Below, piece after piece: positions 51,471-59,287 of a stretch of DNA of 64,000 nt. Every line of letters starts with the position of its first letter. The first letter of the stretch is position 1. The stretch is from the NCBI RefSeq assembly GCF_014203535.1, contig NZ_JACHJI010000006.1, positions 124,001-188,000 of the forward strand, given 5' to 3'. A program made the translations under genes and the position numbers. The notes below the pieces were generated by a model. The model saw nothing but the letters and a program-made list of their open reading frames with translations. It made no database searches and was not told the origin of the DNA. This DNA is from Streptomyces griseomycini. GTDB taxonomy: Bacteria > Actinomycetota > Actinomycetes > Streptomycetales > Streptomycetaceae.

Positions 51471-53774
51471 GTGCCTGTGTCGTCCGAGGACACCGTCAGT
51501 ACCCGCGTGGACCGCGCGGAATCGTCCAGCCAGACCGCCGCACGCCACGGCCGCGAGCGGTCCCACACCGGAGCCGATGCCCTGAACCCCCTGACCACCA
51601 GCGCCTTCGACCTCCCCGACCACCTCTCCCCCAAGGCCGACCCGGCGCTGATCGCCGACGACGAGCGGCACTTCGCGGCCCTCGCGGAGTGCCTCGAGCA
51701 GTCGGTCGCCGAGGTGTCCGACCGCCTCGACGCCCTGCGCAGGGCACCCGGCGGCCTCGGCCGGCAGGCGATGGAGCGGGACGCGGAGATCCACCGGCTG
51801 ACCGCCCGCCTGCGCACACTGCGCCGCTTCGGACTGGACCTGTGCCTCGGGCGCATGGTCGGTGCGGACCGTTCCGAGCCCGTGTACGTCGGGCGGCTCG
51901 GTCTGACGGACGGCTCGGGCCGCCGGCTGCTGGTCGACTGGCGCTCCCCCGCGGCCGAGCCGTTCTTCGGAGCCACCCACGCCGACCCGATGGGCCTGGC
52001 GAGCCGCCGCAGGTACCGCTGGACCCGCGGCCGGATCAGCGACTACTGGGACGAGGTGTTCACCCCGGACGGGCTCGCCGGGCACGCCGCGCTCGACGAC
52101 CAGTCCGCCTTCATCGCAGGCCTGGGCGCCAGCCGGTCACCGCGGATGCGGGACGTGCTCGGCACCATCCAGGCCGACCAGGACGCCGTCATCCGGGCGG
52201 GTTCCCGCGGCACCCTCGTCGTCGACGGCGGTCCGGGCACGGGGAAGACCGTCGTCGCCCTGCACCGCGCCGCCTACCTCCTCCACTCCGATCCCCGCCT
52301 CGGTCACCGTCGGGGCGGCGTGCTGTTCGTCGGCCCGAGCCGGCCCTACCTTGCCTACGTCGCCGACGTCCTCCCCAGTCTCGGGGAGGAGGGCGTGCAG
52401 ACCTGCACCCTGCGGGACCTCGTCGCCGAGGGGGCCGGGGCGGCGGTCGAGACCGACCCGGAGGTGGCCCGCCTGAAGTCGTCCGCGGACCTGGTGAGGG
52501 CGATCGAGACGGCCGTCCGGTTCTACGAGGAGCCGCCCGCCGAGGGCATGACGGTCACCACCCACTGGTCCGACGTATGGCTGAGCCCCGACGACTGGGC
52601 CACGGCGTTCGAAGCGGCGGAGCCCGGTGCTCCGCACAACGAGGCGCGCGAGCAGGTCTGGGAGGAGCTGCTGACGATCCTGGCGGACAGGCACGAGGAC
52701 GACGCCCCGGACGACGACGGCGACGTCCCGGCCGAGCTGCTCCGCAGGTCGTTGGGGCGGAACGGGGAGCTGCGCACGGCCTTCGACCGCGCGTGGCCGC
52801 TGCTCGAAGCGGCCGACCTCGTCTCGGACCTGTGGTCGGTGCCCGCCTACCTGCGGATGTGCGCTCCGTGGCTCGGCCCCGACGAGGTCCGGAAGCTGCA
52901 GCGCGCGGACGCCCGGGCCTGGACGGTGTCCGACCTGCCGCTCCTGGACGCGGCACGGCAGCGGCTGGGCGACCCGGAGGCGGCCCGGCGCAGGCGCCGG
53001 CACGAGGCCGTCCTCGCCGCCCAGCGCGAGCGCATGGCGCAGGTCGTCGACGACCTGATCGACGCCGCGGCCGACTCCGGCGCCGACGGTGACGACGGCG
53101 AGGGTCTGGTGAGGATGCTGCGCGGCCAGGACGCCCGGGTCAGCCTGGTCGACGAGTCCGAACTGCCCACCGCCGACCCGGACCTGCTCGCCGGCCCGTT
53201 CGCGCACATCGTCGTGGACGAGGCCCAGGAGCTCACCGACGCCGAGTGGCGGATGCTGCTGCTGCGCTGCCCGTCCCGGAGCTTCACCGTCGTCGGGGAC
53301 CGCGCCCAGGCCCGGCACGGGTTCACCGAGTCGTGGCGGGAACGGCTCGAGCGGGTCGGGTTCGACCGGATCGACGTGGCGTCCCTGAGCGTCAACTACC
53401 GGACGCCGGAGGAGATCATGGCGGAGGCCGAGCCGGTCGTCCGGGCCGCGCTGCCGGACGCCAACGTGCCGACCTCCGTCCGCAGCAGCGGCGTCCCCGT
53501 CGTCCACGGTTCCGCCGCGGACCTGGACCCGGTCCTCGGCACCTGGCTCGCCGCACACGCCGACGGGACCGCCTGCGTCATCGGTGCTCCCGCGTTCCGG
53601 CCGACGACGCCCCGCGTGCGGTCGCTGACCCCGGAGCTGTCGAAGGGACTCGAGTTCGACCTGGTCGTCCTCGTCGACCCGGAGGCGTTCGGCGAGGGCG
53701 TCGAAGGAGCGGTCGACCGCTATGTCGCGATGACCCGGGCGACCCGGCAGCTCGTCGTCCTCACGAGTCCCTGA
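51471..53774 (+). CDS. helR: RNA-polymerase-protecting helicase-like protein HelR
   Basis: 767 residues, SF1 (UvrD/Rep-like) helicase fold split by inserts: Walker A VDGGPGTGKT (251-260), Walker B HIVVDEAQELT (579-589), motif IV/VI LSVNYRTPEEI and the C-terminal VDRYVAMTRATRQLVVL. Acidic loops at about 408-418 (EDDAPDDDGD) and 532-545 (AAADSGADGDDGEG) resemble the primary-channel loop by which HelR/HelD enter RNA polymerase. HelR displaces rifamycins from RNA polymerase and confers tolerance. GTG 51471 has GGGAG seven bases upstream. The RAE upstream fixes the assignment. Confidence 0.9.
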   Translation: MPVSSEDTVSTRVDRAESSSQTAARHGRERSHTGADALNPLTTSAFDLPDHLSPKADPALIADDERHFAALAECLEQSVAEVSDRLDALRRAPGGLGRQAMERDAEIHRLTARLRTLRRFGLDLCLGRMVGADRSEPVYVGRLGLTDGSGRRLLVDWRSPAAEPFFGATHADPMGLASRRRYRWTRGRISDYWDEVFTPDGLAGHAALDDQSAFIAGLGASRSPRMRDVLGTIQADQDAVIRAGSRGTLVVDGGPGTGKTVVALHRAAYLLHSDPRLGHRRGGVLFVGPSRPYLAYVADVLPSLGEEGVQTCTLRDLVAEGAGAAVETDPEVARLKSSADLVRAIETAVRFYEEPPAEGMTVTTHWSDVWLSPDDWATAFEAAEPGAPHNEAREQVWEELLTILADRHEDDAPDDDGDVPAELLRRSLGRNGELRTAFDRAWPLLEAADLVSDLWSVPAYLRMCAPWLGPDEVRKLQRADARAWTVSDLPLLDAARQRLGDPEAARRRRRHEAVLAAQRERMAQVVDDLIDAAADSGADGDDGEGLVRMLRGQDARVSLVDESELPTADPDLLAGPFAHIVVDEAQELTDAEWRMLLLRCPSRSFTVVGDRAQARHGFTESWRERLERVGFDRIDVASLSVNYRTPEEIMAEAEPVVRAALPDANVPTSVRSSGVPVVHGSAADLDPVLGTWLAAHADGTACVIGAPAFRPTTPRVRSLTPELSKGLEFDLVVLVDPEAFGEGVEGAVDRYVAMTRATRQLVVLTSP

Positions 53775-53924
53775 CCGCGGGCTCCGGCGGCACGCCCCGC
53801 GTACGGGCGGAGACGGACCACGGCGTACGGTCGGGTGTGAGGCCCCGAGCCCGGACGGGACCGGAGGCACTCCGCGCAGCCGCACCGTTCGCACCGTTCG
53901 CACCGTTCGCACCGAGGAGAAGCG

Positions 53925-54365
53925 TTGCACCCCGACACCCCGCCGCCGGACGGCGCCGAGACCGAGGCCGGAGCGGAGGCCGGCGCCGCCTTCTGGCGGG
54001 AGCGCCGGGTGTGCTTCCTCAGCACCCGGCGCCCGGAGGACGGCACCCCGCACCTCGTGCCCGTCGGGGTCACCTACGACCCCGAGACCCGCATCGCCCG
54101 CGTCATCAGCGACGCCGGGAGCAAGAAGGTCCGCAACGTGCGCCGGGCCGCTCCGGGGACCGTGGTCGCCGTCAGCCAGGTCGACGGCCGGCGCTGGTGC
54201 ACCCTGGAGGGGCCCGCCGTCGTCCGGGACGACGCCGAGTCCGTGGCCGAGGCCGAGCGCCGCTACGCCGAGCGCTACCGGCAGCCGCGCGTCAACCCGA
54301 ACCGGGTGGTCATCGAGATCACCGTCACCCGTGCCCTGGGCACCGTCAAGCCGCCCGGCTGGTGA
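53925..54365 (+). CDS. PPOX-class flavin/F420-dependent enzyme (pyridoxamine-phosphate-oxidase fold)
   Basis: 146 residues, split-barrel flavin reductase fold: RVCFLSTRRPEDGTPHLVPVGVTYDPET opening, RIARVISDAGSKKVRNVRRAAPGTVVAVSQVDGRRWCTLEGPAVV core. The subgroup binds F420 or FMN in actinobacteria and reduces small substrates or simply stores the cofactor. TTG 53925 is the start because GAGGAG lies six bases before it. A hairpin 32 bp after its stop ends the transcript. Not obviously linked to helR in function. Confidence 0.85.
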   Translation: MHPDTPPPDGAETEAGAEAGAAFWRERRVCFLSTRRPEDGTPHLVPVGVTYDPETRIARVISDAGSKKVRNVRRAAPGTVVAVSQVDGRRWCTLEGPAVVRDDAESVAEAERRYAERYRQPRVNPNRVVIEITVTRALGTVKPPGW

Positions 54366-54397
54366 CGCCGCGGGCCCGCGACCGGGACGGTGCGCGA

Positions 54398-54446
54398 GAA
54401 CCGGACGGGGCTGCCCACCTGTGTGGTGGGCAGCCCCGTCCGGTTC
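54398..54446. terminator. long bidirectional terminator
   Basis: Perfect 22-bp stem (54398-54419 with 54425-54446) and a 5-nt TGTGT loop between the convergent PPOX and MFS genes. No U-tract. Among the longest perfect stems I saw in the window. Confidence 0.85.
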
Positions 54447-54473
54447 CGCGTGTCCCGTCCGCCGGGTCCCGGC

Positions 54474-56132
54474 TCAGCCGACCGGCGTCGCCTGGTCCTT
54501 GCCCGACGACGGGCCGTACCCGGGCTCCTGCTCCGACGCGGTGTCCGAGACACCGGACGCGCCGGCCTCCTCGGCGAGGCGCTCCAAGCCGCTGGTGGTC
54601 TTCAGCGGCTTCTCCTTGATGAAGACCACGGCGACCAGTGCCAGCAGCGCGAACGGGGTGGCGACGAGGAACAGGTCCGCGGTGGCGACGCCGTAGGCGT
54701 GCTCCACGATCTCCCGCATCGGGGCGGGCAGCGTGCTCATGTCCGGGACGCTGCCCTCGCCGCCGCCCGAGCCGCCCTCGGCCGCTCCGGCGACGCCCGC
54801 CTTCTCCATCCCCTTGGTCATCTCGTCGGCGACCCGGTTGGCGAGGATCGCGCCGAGGACGCTGGTGCCGATCGTGCCGCCCATGCTGCGGAAGAAGGAC
54901 AGCACGGAGGTCGCGGCACCCAGCTCGGCGGCGGGGACGTCGTTCTGCGCCGCGAGCACCAGGTTCTGCATCAGCATGCCGACGCCGATGCCGAGGACGG
55001 CCATGTAGACGCTGAGCAGTCCGAAGGAGGTGCCGGCGTCGATCAGGGAGAGCAGCGCGAGTCCGGCGGTCATGATGACCGCGCCCGCCACCAGGTAGCC
55101 CTTCCACTTGCCGGTCCGGCTGATGAGCTGTCCGGCGACGGTGGACGACACCAGCAGACCGAGGATCATCGGCAGGCTCATCAGCCCCGCGATCGTCGGC
55201 GACTTGCCCAGGGACACCTGGAAGTACTGCGAGAGGAAGACGGTCCCGCCGAACATGGCGACACCGACCAGGAGGCTGGCGACCGTGGTCAGGGTGACCG
55301 TGCGGTTCCTGAAGATGTCGAGCGGGATCACCGGCTCGGCGGTACGGGCCTCGACGAGGACCGCCAGGCCCAGCAGCACCACGCCGCCGGCGACGAGCGC
55401 GGCGGTCTGCCAGGAGGCCCAGTCGAACCGGTTGCCCGCCAGGGAGACCCAGACGAGGAGCGCGCAGACCCCGGCGACGATCAGGAAGGCGCCGAGCCAG
55501 TCGATCTTCACCTCGCGCTTGACGGTGGGCAGCTTCAGCGTCCGCTGCAGCAGGAAGATGGCCAGCAGCGCGAACGGCACGCCGATGAAGAAGCACCAGC
55601 GCCAGCCCAGCCAGTCGGTGTCCACCAGCACGCCGCCGATCAGCGGTCCGGCCACGGTGCCGACGGCGAAGACGGCGCCGAAGATGCCGGAGTACTTGCC
55701 CAGTTCCCGGGGCGGGATGACGGCGGCCATGACGACCTGCGCGAGGGCGGTCAGGCCGCCCGCGCCGATGCCCTGCACGACCCGGCTGAAGATCAGCAGC
55801 GTCGTGTCGTGGGAGAAGCCCGCCAGCAGCGAGCCGACCACGAACATGAGCAGCGAGAGCTGGAGCAGCAGCTTCTTGTTGAAGAGGTCGGACAGCTTGC
55901 CCCACAAGGGCACGGTCGCGGTCATCGCCAGCAGTTCGGCGGTGACGACCCAGGTGTAGGAGGACTGGCTGGCGCCCAGGTCGGCGATGATCGTCGGCAG
56001 CGCGTTGGACACGACGGTGCCCGCCAGGATGGCGACGAACATGCCGGCCATCAGGCCGGACATGGCCTGGAGTACCTGCCGTCGGGTCATGGAGGTGACA
56101 GGCGCGCCGTCGGGCGCCGGGGGTGAGGTCAC
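54474..56132 (-). CDS. MFS drug efflux transporter, DHA2 (14-TM) type
   Basis: 552 residues, 14 predicted helices. Motif A-like GKLSDLFNKK, the proton-motif C GVLVDTDWLGWRWCFFIGVPFAL and the SPTIAGLMSLPM region match EmrB/QacA drug:H+ antiporters. Periplasmic/loop region ends with a Gly/Ser-rich VPDMSTLPAPMREIVEHAYG stretch common in this family. GTG 56132. The tetR gene lies 139 bp upstream on the same strand, so TetR probably represses it; exported compound unknown. Confidence 0.9.
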   Translation of the reverse strand: MTSPPAPDGAPVTSMTRRQVLQAMSGLMAGMFVAILAGTVVSNALPTIIADLGASQSSYTWVVTAELLAMTATVPLWGKLSDLFNKKLLLQLSLLMFVVGSLLAGFSHDTTLLIFSRVVQGIGAGGLTALAQVVMAAVIPPRELGKYSGIFGAVFAVGTVAGPLIGGVLVDTDWLGWRWCFFIGVPFALLAIFLLQRTLKLPTVKREVKIDWLGAFLIVAGVCALLVWVSLAGNRFDWASWQTAALVAGGVVLLGLAVLVEARTAEPVIPLDIFRNRTVTLTTVASLLVGVAMFGGTVFLSQYFQVSLGKSPTIAGLMSLPMILGLLVSSTVAGQLISRTGKWKGYLVAGAVIMTAGLALLSLIDAGTSFGLLSVYMAVLGIGVGMLMQNLVLAAQNDVPAAELGAATSVLSFFRSMGGTIGTSVLGAILANRVADEMTKGMEKAGVAGAAEGGSGGGEGSVPDMSTLPAPMREIVEHAYGVATADLFLVATPFALLALVAVVFIKEKPLKTTSGLERLAEEAGASGVSDTASEQEPGYGPSSGKDQATPVG

Positions 56133-56271
56133 GGGATCTCTTTCGATGGTGGTCGGACGGTCCGCGCGGGCCGATGCGCCGACACGTGCCGACGCGTCGG
56201 CGCGCTCGGGGCGCGGACCGGACAGCAGGGATGGTGGCCGCGGACAAAAGCCGGGCGGCCTGCGCGGTGAC

Positions 56272-57003
56272 TCAGGCGTGAGGAGCCGGAAGCCCGGCGG
56301 CGAGGAGGGCGAACACCTCCCGGAAGACGTCGAGGAAGGCCGCTTCCTCCTGCCGGGCGCACCAGTGCTCCACGCTGGTCCGCACCGCGGTGCTCGCCAC
56401 CGCGGCCAGCAGTCGCGGGTACAGGTCGAGCGCCTCGCGCCGCTCCTCGTCGGACCCGGGGGCGGACTCGGACCCGGGGGCGGACTCGGACCCGGGAGCG
56501 GACTCGGACCCGGGAGCGGACTCGGACACCGGCCGGCCGCCGGAGCGGATGCGCGCGGCGATGACCTCGGCCAGTGCGGTCTCGTCCGCCATGTGCGCGC
56601 CGAGACTGCGCACCAGCAGGTGCGGCGAGGCGCGCAGCACCTGGGCGTGCAGCCGCCACAGCTCGTGCTGCTGCTCCGTCTCGGCGAGTTCCGCCGCCAT
56701 GGCCCCGTGCAGGGCCTCCAGCGGGGAGAGCGCGGCCGGCGCGTCGAGCACCGCTCGCCGGATCCGTGCGCCCGCGTCCGCGTCGATCACGACGAAGGCG
56801 TCGTCGCGCGTGTCGAAGTAGTTGAAGAAGGTCCGCACGGACACCCCGGCCGCCGCGCTGATCGCCTCGACGGTGACCTTCTCCGCGCCGTGTTCGGCGG
56901 CCAGCCGCACCGCGGCCTCGGCGAGTGCGGCACGCGTCGCCCGCTTCTTCCGCTCCCGCAGACCGCCCCCCGCGGCACCCTTCTCCGACATGATGTGCAT
57001 CAT
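56272..57003 (-). CDS. TetR family regulator with in-frame Ser-Glu-Ser-Ala-Pro-Gly repeats
   Basis: 243 residues. The HTH is in ATRAALAEAAVRLAAEHGAEKVTVEAISAAAGVSVRTFFNYFDTRDDA (about 22-69); the ligand-binding domain continues to the end but is interrupted at 160-184 by four SESAPG units encoded by an 18-bp tandem repeat. ATG 57003 or, four codons later, ATG 56991; a TTGCAT/TATGAT promoter overlapping the operator lies just upstream, so a leaderless start at 56991 is quite likely. Likely represses itself and the following efflux gene. Confidence 0.88.
   Translation of the reverse strand: MMHIMSEKGAAGGGLRERKKRATRAALAEAAVRLAAEHGAEKVTVEAISAAAGVSVRTFFNYFDTRDDAFVVIDADAGARIRRAVLDAPAALSPLEALHGAMAAELAETEQQHELWRLHAQVLRASPHLLVRSLGAHMADETALAEVIAARIRSGGRPVSESAPGSESAPGSESAPGSESAPGSDEERREALDLYPRLLAAVASTAVRTSVEHWCARQEEAAFLDVFREVFALLAAGLPAPHA
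56450..56521. repeat. four tandem 18-bp repeats in the tetR gene
   Basis: Four copies of TCGGACCCGGGrGCGGAC (copies 1-2 with G, copies 3-4 with A at one position), 72 bp in frame, encoding SESAPG x4. Pairwise sharing of the variant base suggests duplication of a duplicated unit. Confidence 0.92.
56990..57003. promoter_or_regulatory. TetR autoregulatory operator
   Basis: ATGATG-TG-CATCAT at 56990-57003, over the start codons. On the minus strand TTGCAT, 16 bp, TATGAT form a promoter whose start would fall in this site. Confidence 0.6.
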
Positions 57004-57075
57004 ATGAAAAAATGCACGTCATGCAAAATTAGTGACGGTCGCCGCTCCTCGAGGGCTCCGGCGCCACGAGCCGCA

Positions 57076-58056
57076 TCAGCCCGTCGAGGCGCGCACCGGA
57101 CCGCTCGTGCCCCGCCGTCCGCCCCGTCGGCGCCGCGCCAGGTCGCGGGCCGCCTCCGGCCACCTCGGGTACGTGAAGGCGAAGCCCGCCTCGAGCAGCC
57201 GTCCGGGGACGACACGCCGGCTCTTGAGCAGCAGTTCCGTGTCCGAACGCAGTGCGAGGGCACCCACCTCGGCCATCCAGCGCGTCGCGGGCAGGCCCAC
57301 CGGCACGCGCCACGCGGTGCGCAGGGCGCGCATGAACGCACGCTGCGGAAGGGGCTCGGGGGCGGCCAGGTTCACCGGGCCGGCCAGGTCGTCCCGGTCG
57401 ACCAGGAACTCGACCGCGCGGACGAAGTCGTGGTCGTGGATCCACGAGACGTACTGCGCACCGCCCGCGACCGGGCCGCCGAGGCCGAGGCGGGCCAGCC
57501 ACGACAGGACGTCGAAGACGCCGCCCCGGTCGGGACTCATCACCATGGCGGAGCGCAGGGCCACCTTGCGGGTGTGCGGAGCGGCGGCCCGCTCCTGTTC
57601 CCGCTCCCAGGCCTTCGCGATGTCGACGCTGTAGGACCAGTAGCCCGGCACGGCGGGCTCCGTTCCGCCGATCACGCCGGCGGCCTCGTCGTTGGGCGCG
57701 TCGAAGCGGTGGGCGTAGACGGTGGCGGTGCTCATCTGGAGCCAGACCCGCGGAGGGCGCGCCGCGGCGCCGATCGCCTCGCCCACGACGCGGGTGGAGA
57801 GCACCCGCGAGTCCATCATGACCCGGAGGTTGGCGGGGGTGTAGCGGCAGCTCACGCTGCGCCCGGCCAGGTTGATCACGACGTCGCTGCCGTCGATCGC
57901 CCCGGTCCACGGCCCCGGGGACCGGCCGTCCCAGTGGACCTCGTCCGGCCCCACCGGCCGCCTGGTCAGTACCACGACCTCGTGCCCGGCCGCGGTCAGC
58001 GCGCGGTTCAGAACCGTACCCACCTGCCCGGTTCCCCCGGGAATCACGATCTTCAT
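57076..58056 (-). CDS. SDR39U1 / TIGR01777-type NAD-dependent epimerase
   Basis: 326 residues, extended short-chain dehydrogenase. The Rossmann motif is GGTGQVG (8-14), followed by NLAGRSV and the YSVDIAKAWE segment near the usual YxxxK; C-terminal DUF1731 (PLPQRAFMRALRTAWRVPVGLPATRWMAEVGALALRSDTELLLKSRRVVPGRLLEAGFAFTYP) is diagnostic of the SulA-like SDR39U1 family. Cell-division or cofactor-related roles have been proposed for relatives, none proven. ATG 58056 follows GGAGGG. A TTGAACACGTTCAA palindrome lies upstream. Confidence 0.86.
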   Translation of the reverse strand: MKIVIPGGTGQVGTVLNRALTAAGHEVVVLTRRPVGPDEVHWDGRSPGPWTGAIDGSDVVINLAGRSVSCRYTPANLRVMMDSRVLSTRVVGEAIGAAARPPRVWLQMSTATVYAHRFDAPNDEAAGVIGGTEPAVPGYWSYSVDIAKAWEREQERAAAPHTRKVALRSAMVMSPDRGGVFDVLSWLARLGLGGPVAGGAQYVSWIHDHDFVRAVEFLVDRDDLAGPVNLAAPEPLPQRAFMRALRTAWRVPVGLPATRWMAEVGALALRSDTELLLKSRRVVPGRLLEAGFAFTYPRWPEAARDLARRRRGGRRGTSGPVRASTG

Positions 58057-58083
58057 CCGGCCCTCCCCCTCCGTGTGAGGGCA

Positions 58084-58111
58084 ACCCTACCCCGGAATTG
58101 AACACGTTCAA
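58084..58111 (-). promoter_or_regulatory. promoter and palindromic operator of the SDR39U1 gene
   Basis: TTGAAC-AC-GTTCAA at 58098-58111. On the minus strand TTGAAC, 16 bp, then TAGGGT make a plausible housekeeping promoter with the palindrome over the -35. No regulator gene is adjacent. Confidence 0.5.
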
Positions 58112-58220
58112 ATCATGGGCCCCGTCACCGGTGGCGTACGGCGCGGTGAGCCGTGTCCGACACCCCCGTCACGCCGTCGCGTCCCGCTCGGCCCGCGCCG
58201 CGGCGGGCGCTGCCGGGCCC

Positions 58221-58254
58221 GGCCGCCCCGAGCGGCGGTGCGCTCGGGGCGGCC
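58221..58254. terminator. terminator of the CBS-protein operon
   Basis: 14-bp stem GGCCGCCCCGAGCG (58221-58234) with CGCTCGGGGCGGCC (58241-58254), loop GCGGTG, just beyond the end of the minus-strand CorC-like pair. Confidence 0.65.
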
Positions 58255-58261
58255 CGGCGGG

Positions 58262-59287
58262 TCACGCGGTGGCCGGAGCCGCCGGCCCGACCAGCTCCGA
58301 CAGCACGTCCTCCATGGTCACGAAGCCGATGACCCTGCCGCTCTCCCCGACGACGGCGGCGAGGTGGCTGCCCTCGGCGCGCAGGGCGGTGAGGGTGTCG
58401 TCGAGCGGGGTGTCGATGCGGACGCGGGTCACCCGGTGCAGGGCCGTGCGGGGGAAGGGCCGGTCGCGGTCGGTGACGCCGAGGGTGTCCTTGATGTGCA
58501 GGTAGCCCAGGACGGCGCCGTCGGGGCCGGTGACCGGGAAGCGGGAGAAGCCCGCCTCGGCGGCCAGCCGCTCCAGCCGGGCCGGGGTGACGGTGTGGTC
58601 GACGGTGCGCATCCGCTGCGCGGGGACGAGGATCTCGCCGACCGGGCGGGTGCCCAGCTCCAGCGCGTCGCGCAGCCGCTCGCCGTCGGCGGGGCCGAGC
58701 AGGCCGGCCTCGCTGGAGTCGACGACCATGCGGGCGAGTTGGTCGTCGGTGAAGACCGACTCGACCTCGTCCTTCGGTTCGACGCGCAGCAGCCTCAGCA
58801 GGGCGTTGGCGAAGGCGTTGATGCCGAAGACGAACGGCCGCAGCGCCCGGGTGAGGGCCACCAGGGGCGGACCGAGCAGCAGCGCGCTGGGCACGGGCGC
58901 GGCGAGCGCGATGTTCTTCGGGACCATCTCGCCGACCAGCATGTGCAGGTACGTGGCGAGGGTCAGCGCGATGACGAACGCGACCGGGTGCACCAGGCCG
59001 TGCGGGAGGTGGACCGCCTCGAAGCCGGGCTCCAGCAGGTGCGCGATGGCTGGTTCGGCGACCGCGCCCAGCACCAGGGAGGAGACGGTGATGCCGAGCT
59101 GGGCGGTGGCCATCATCGCGGACAGGTGCTGCAGCGCCCACAGCGTCATCCGGGCGCGCTTGTCGCCCGCCCGGGCGCGCGGTTCGATCTGGCTGCGGCG
59201 CACCGAGACCAGGGCGAACTCGGCGCCGACGAAGAACGCGTTGGTCAGCAGGGTCAGGGCGCCGATGGCCAGTTGCAGCGCGGTCAT
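58262..59287 (-). CDS. CNNM/CorC-type CBS domain membrane protein (second of pair)
   Basis: 341 residues: DUF21 transmembrane domain (about 1-190, four helices, GEMVPKNIALAAP conserved), then two CBS domains (about 215-335). Unlike its partner it lacks the C-terminal CorC_HlyC domain. Such proteins affect magnesium or cobalt efflux or, in some bacteria, hemolysis; the function here is inferred. ATG 59287 overlaps the upstream gene's stop by 4 bp, so the two are co-translated and may form one complex. Confidence 0.88.
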   Translation of the reverse strand: MTALQLAIGALTLLTNAFFVGAEFALVSVRRSQIEPRARAGDKRARMTLWALQHLSAMMATAQLGITVSSLVLGAVAEPAIAHLLEPGFEAVHLPHGLVHPVAFVIALTLATYLHMLVGEMVPKNIALAAPVPSALLLGPPLVALTRALRPFVFGINAFANALLRLLRVEPKDEVESVFTDDQLARMVVDSSEAGLLGPADGERLRDALELGTRPVGEILVPAQRMRTVDHTVTPARLERLAAEAGFSRFPVTGPDGAVLGYLHIKDTLGVTDRDRPFPRTALHRVTRVRIDTPLDDTLTALRAEGSHLAAVVGESGRVIGFVTMEDVLSELVGPAAPATA

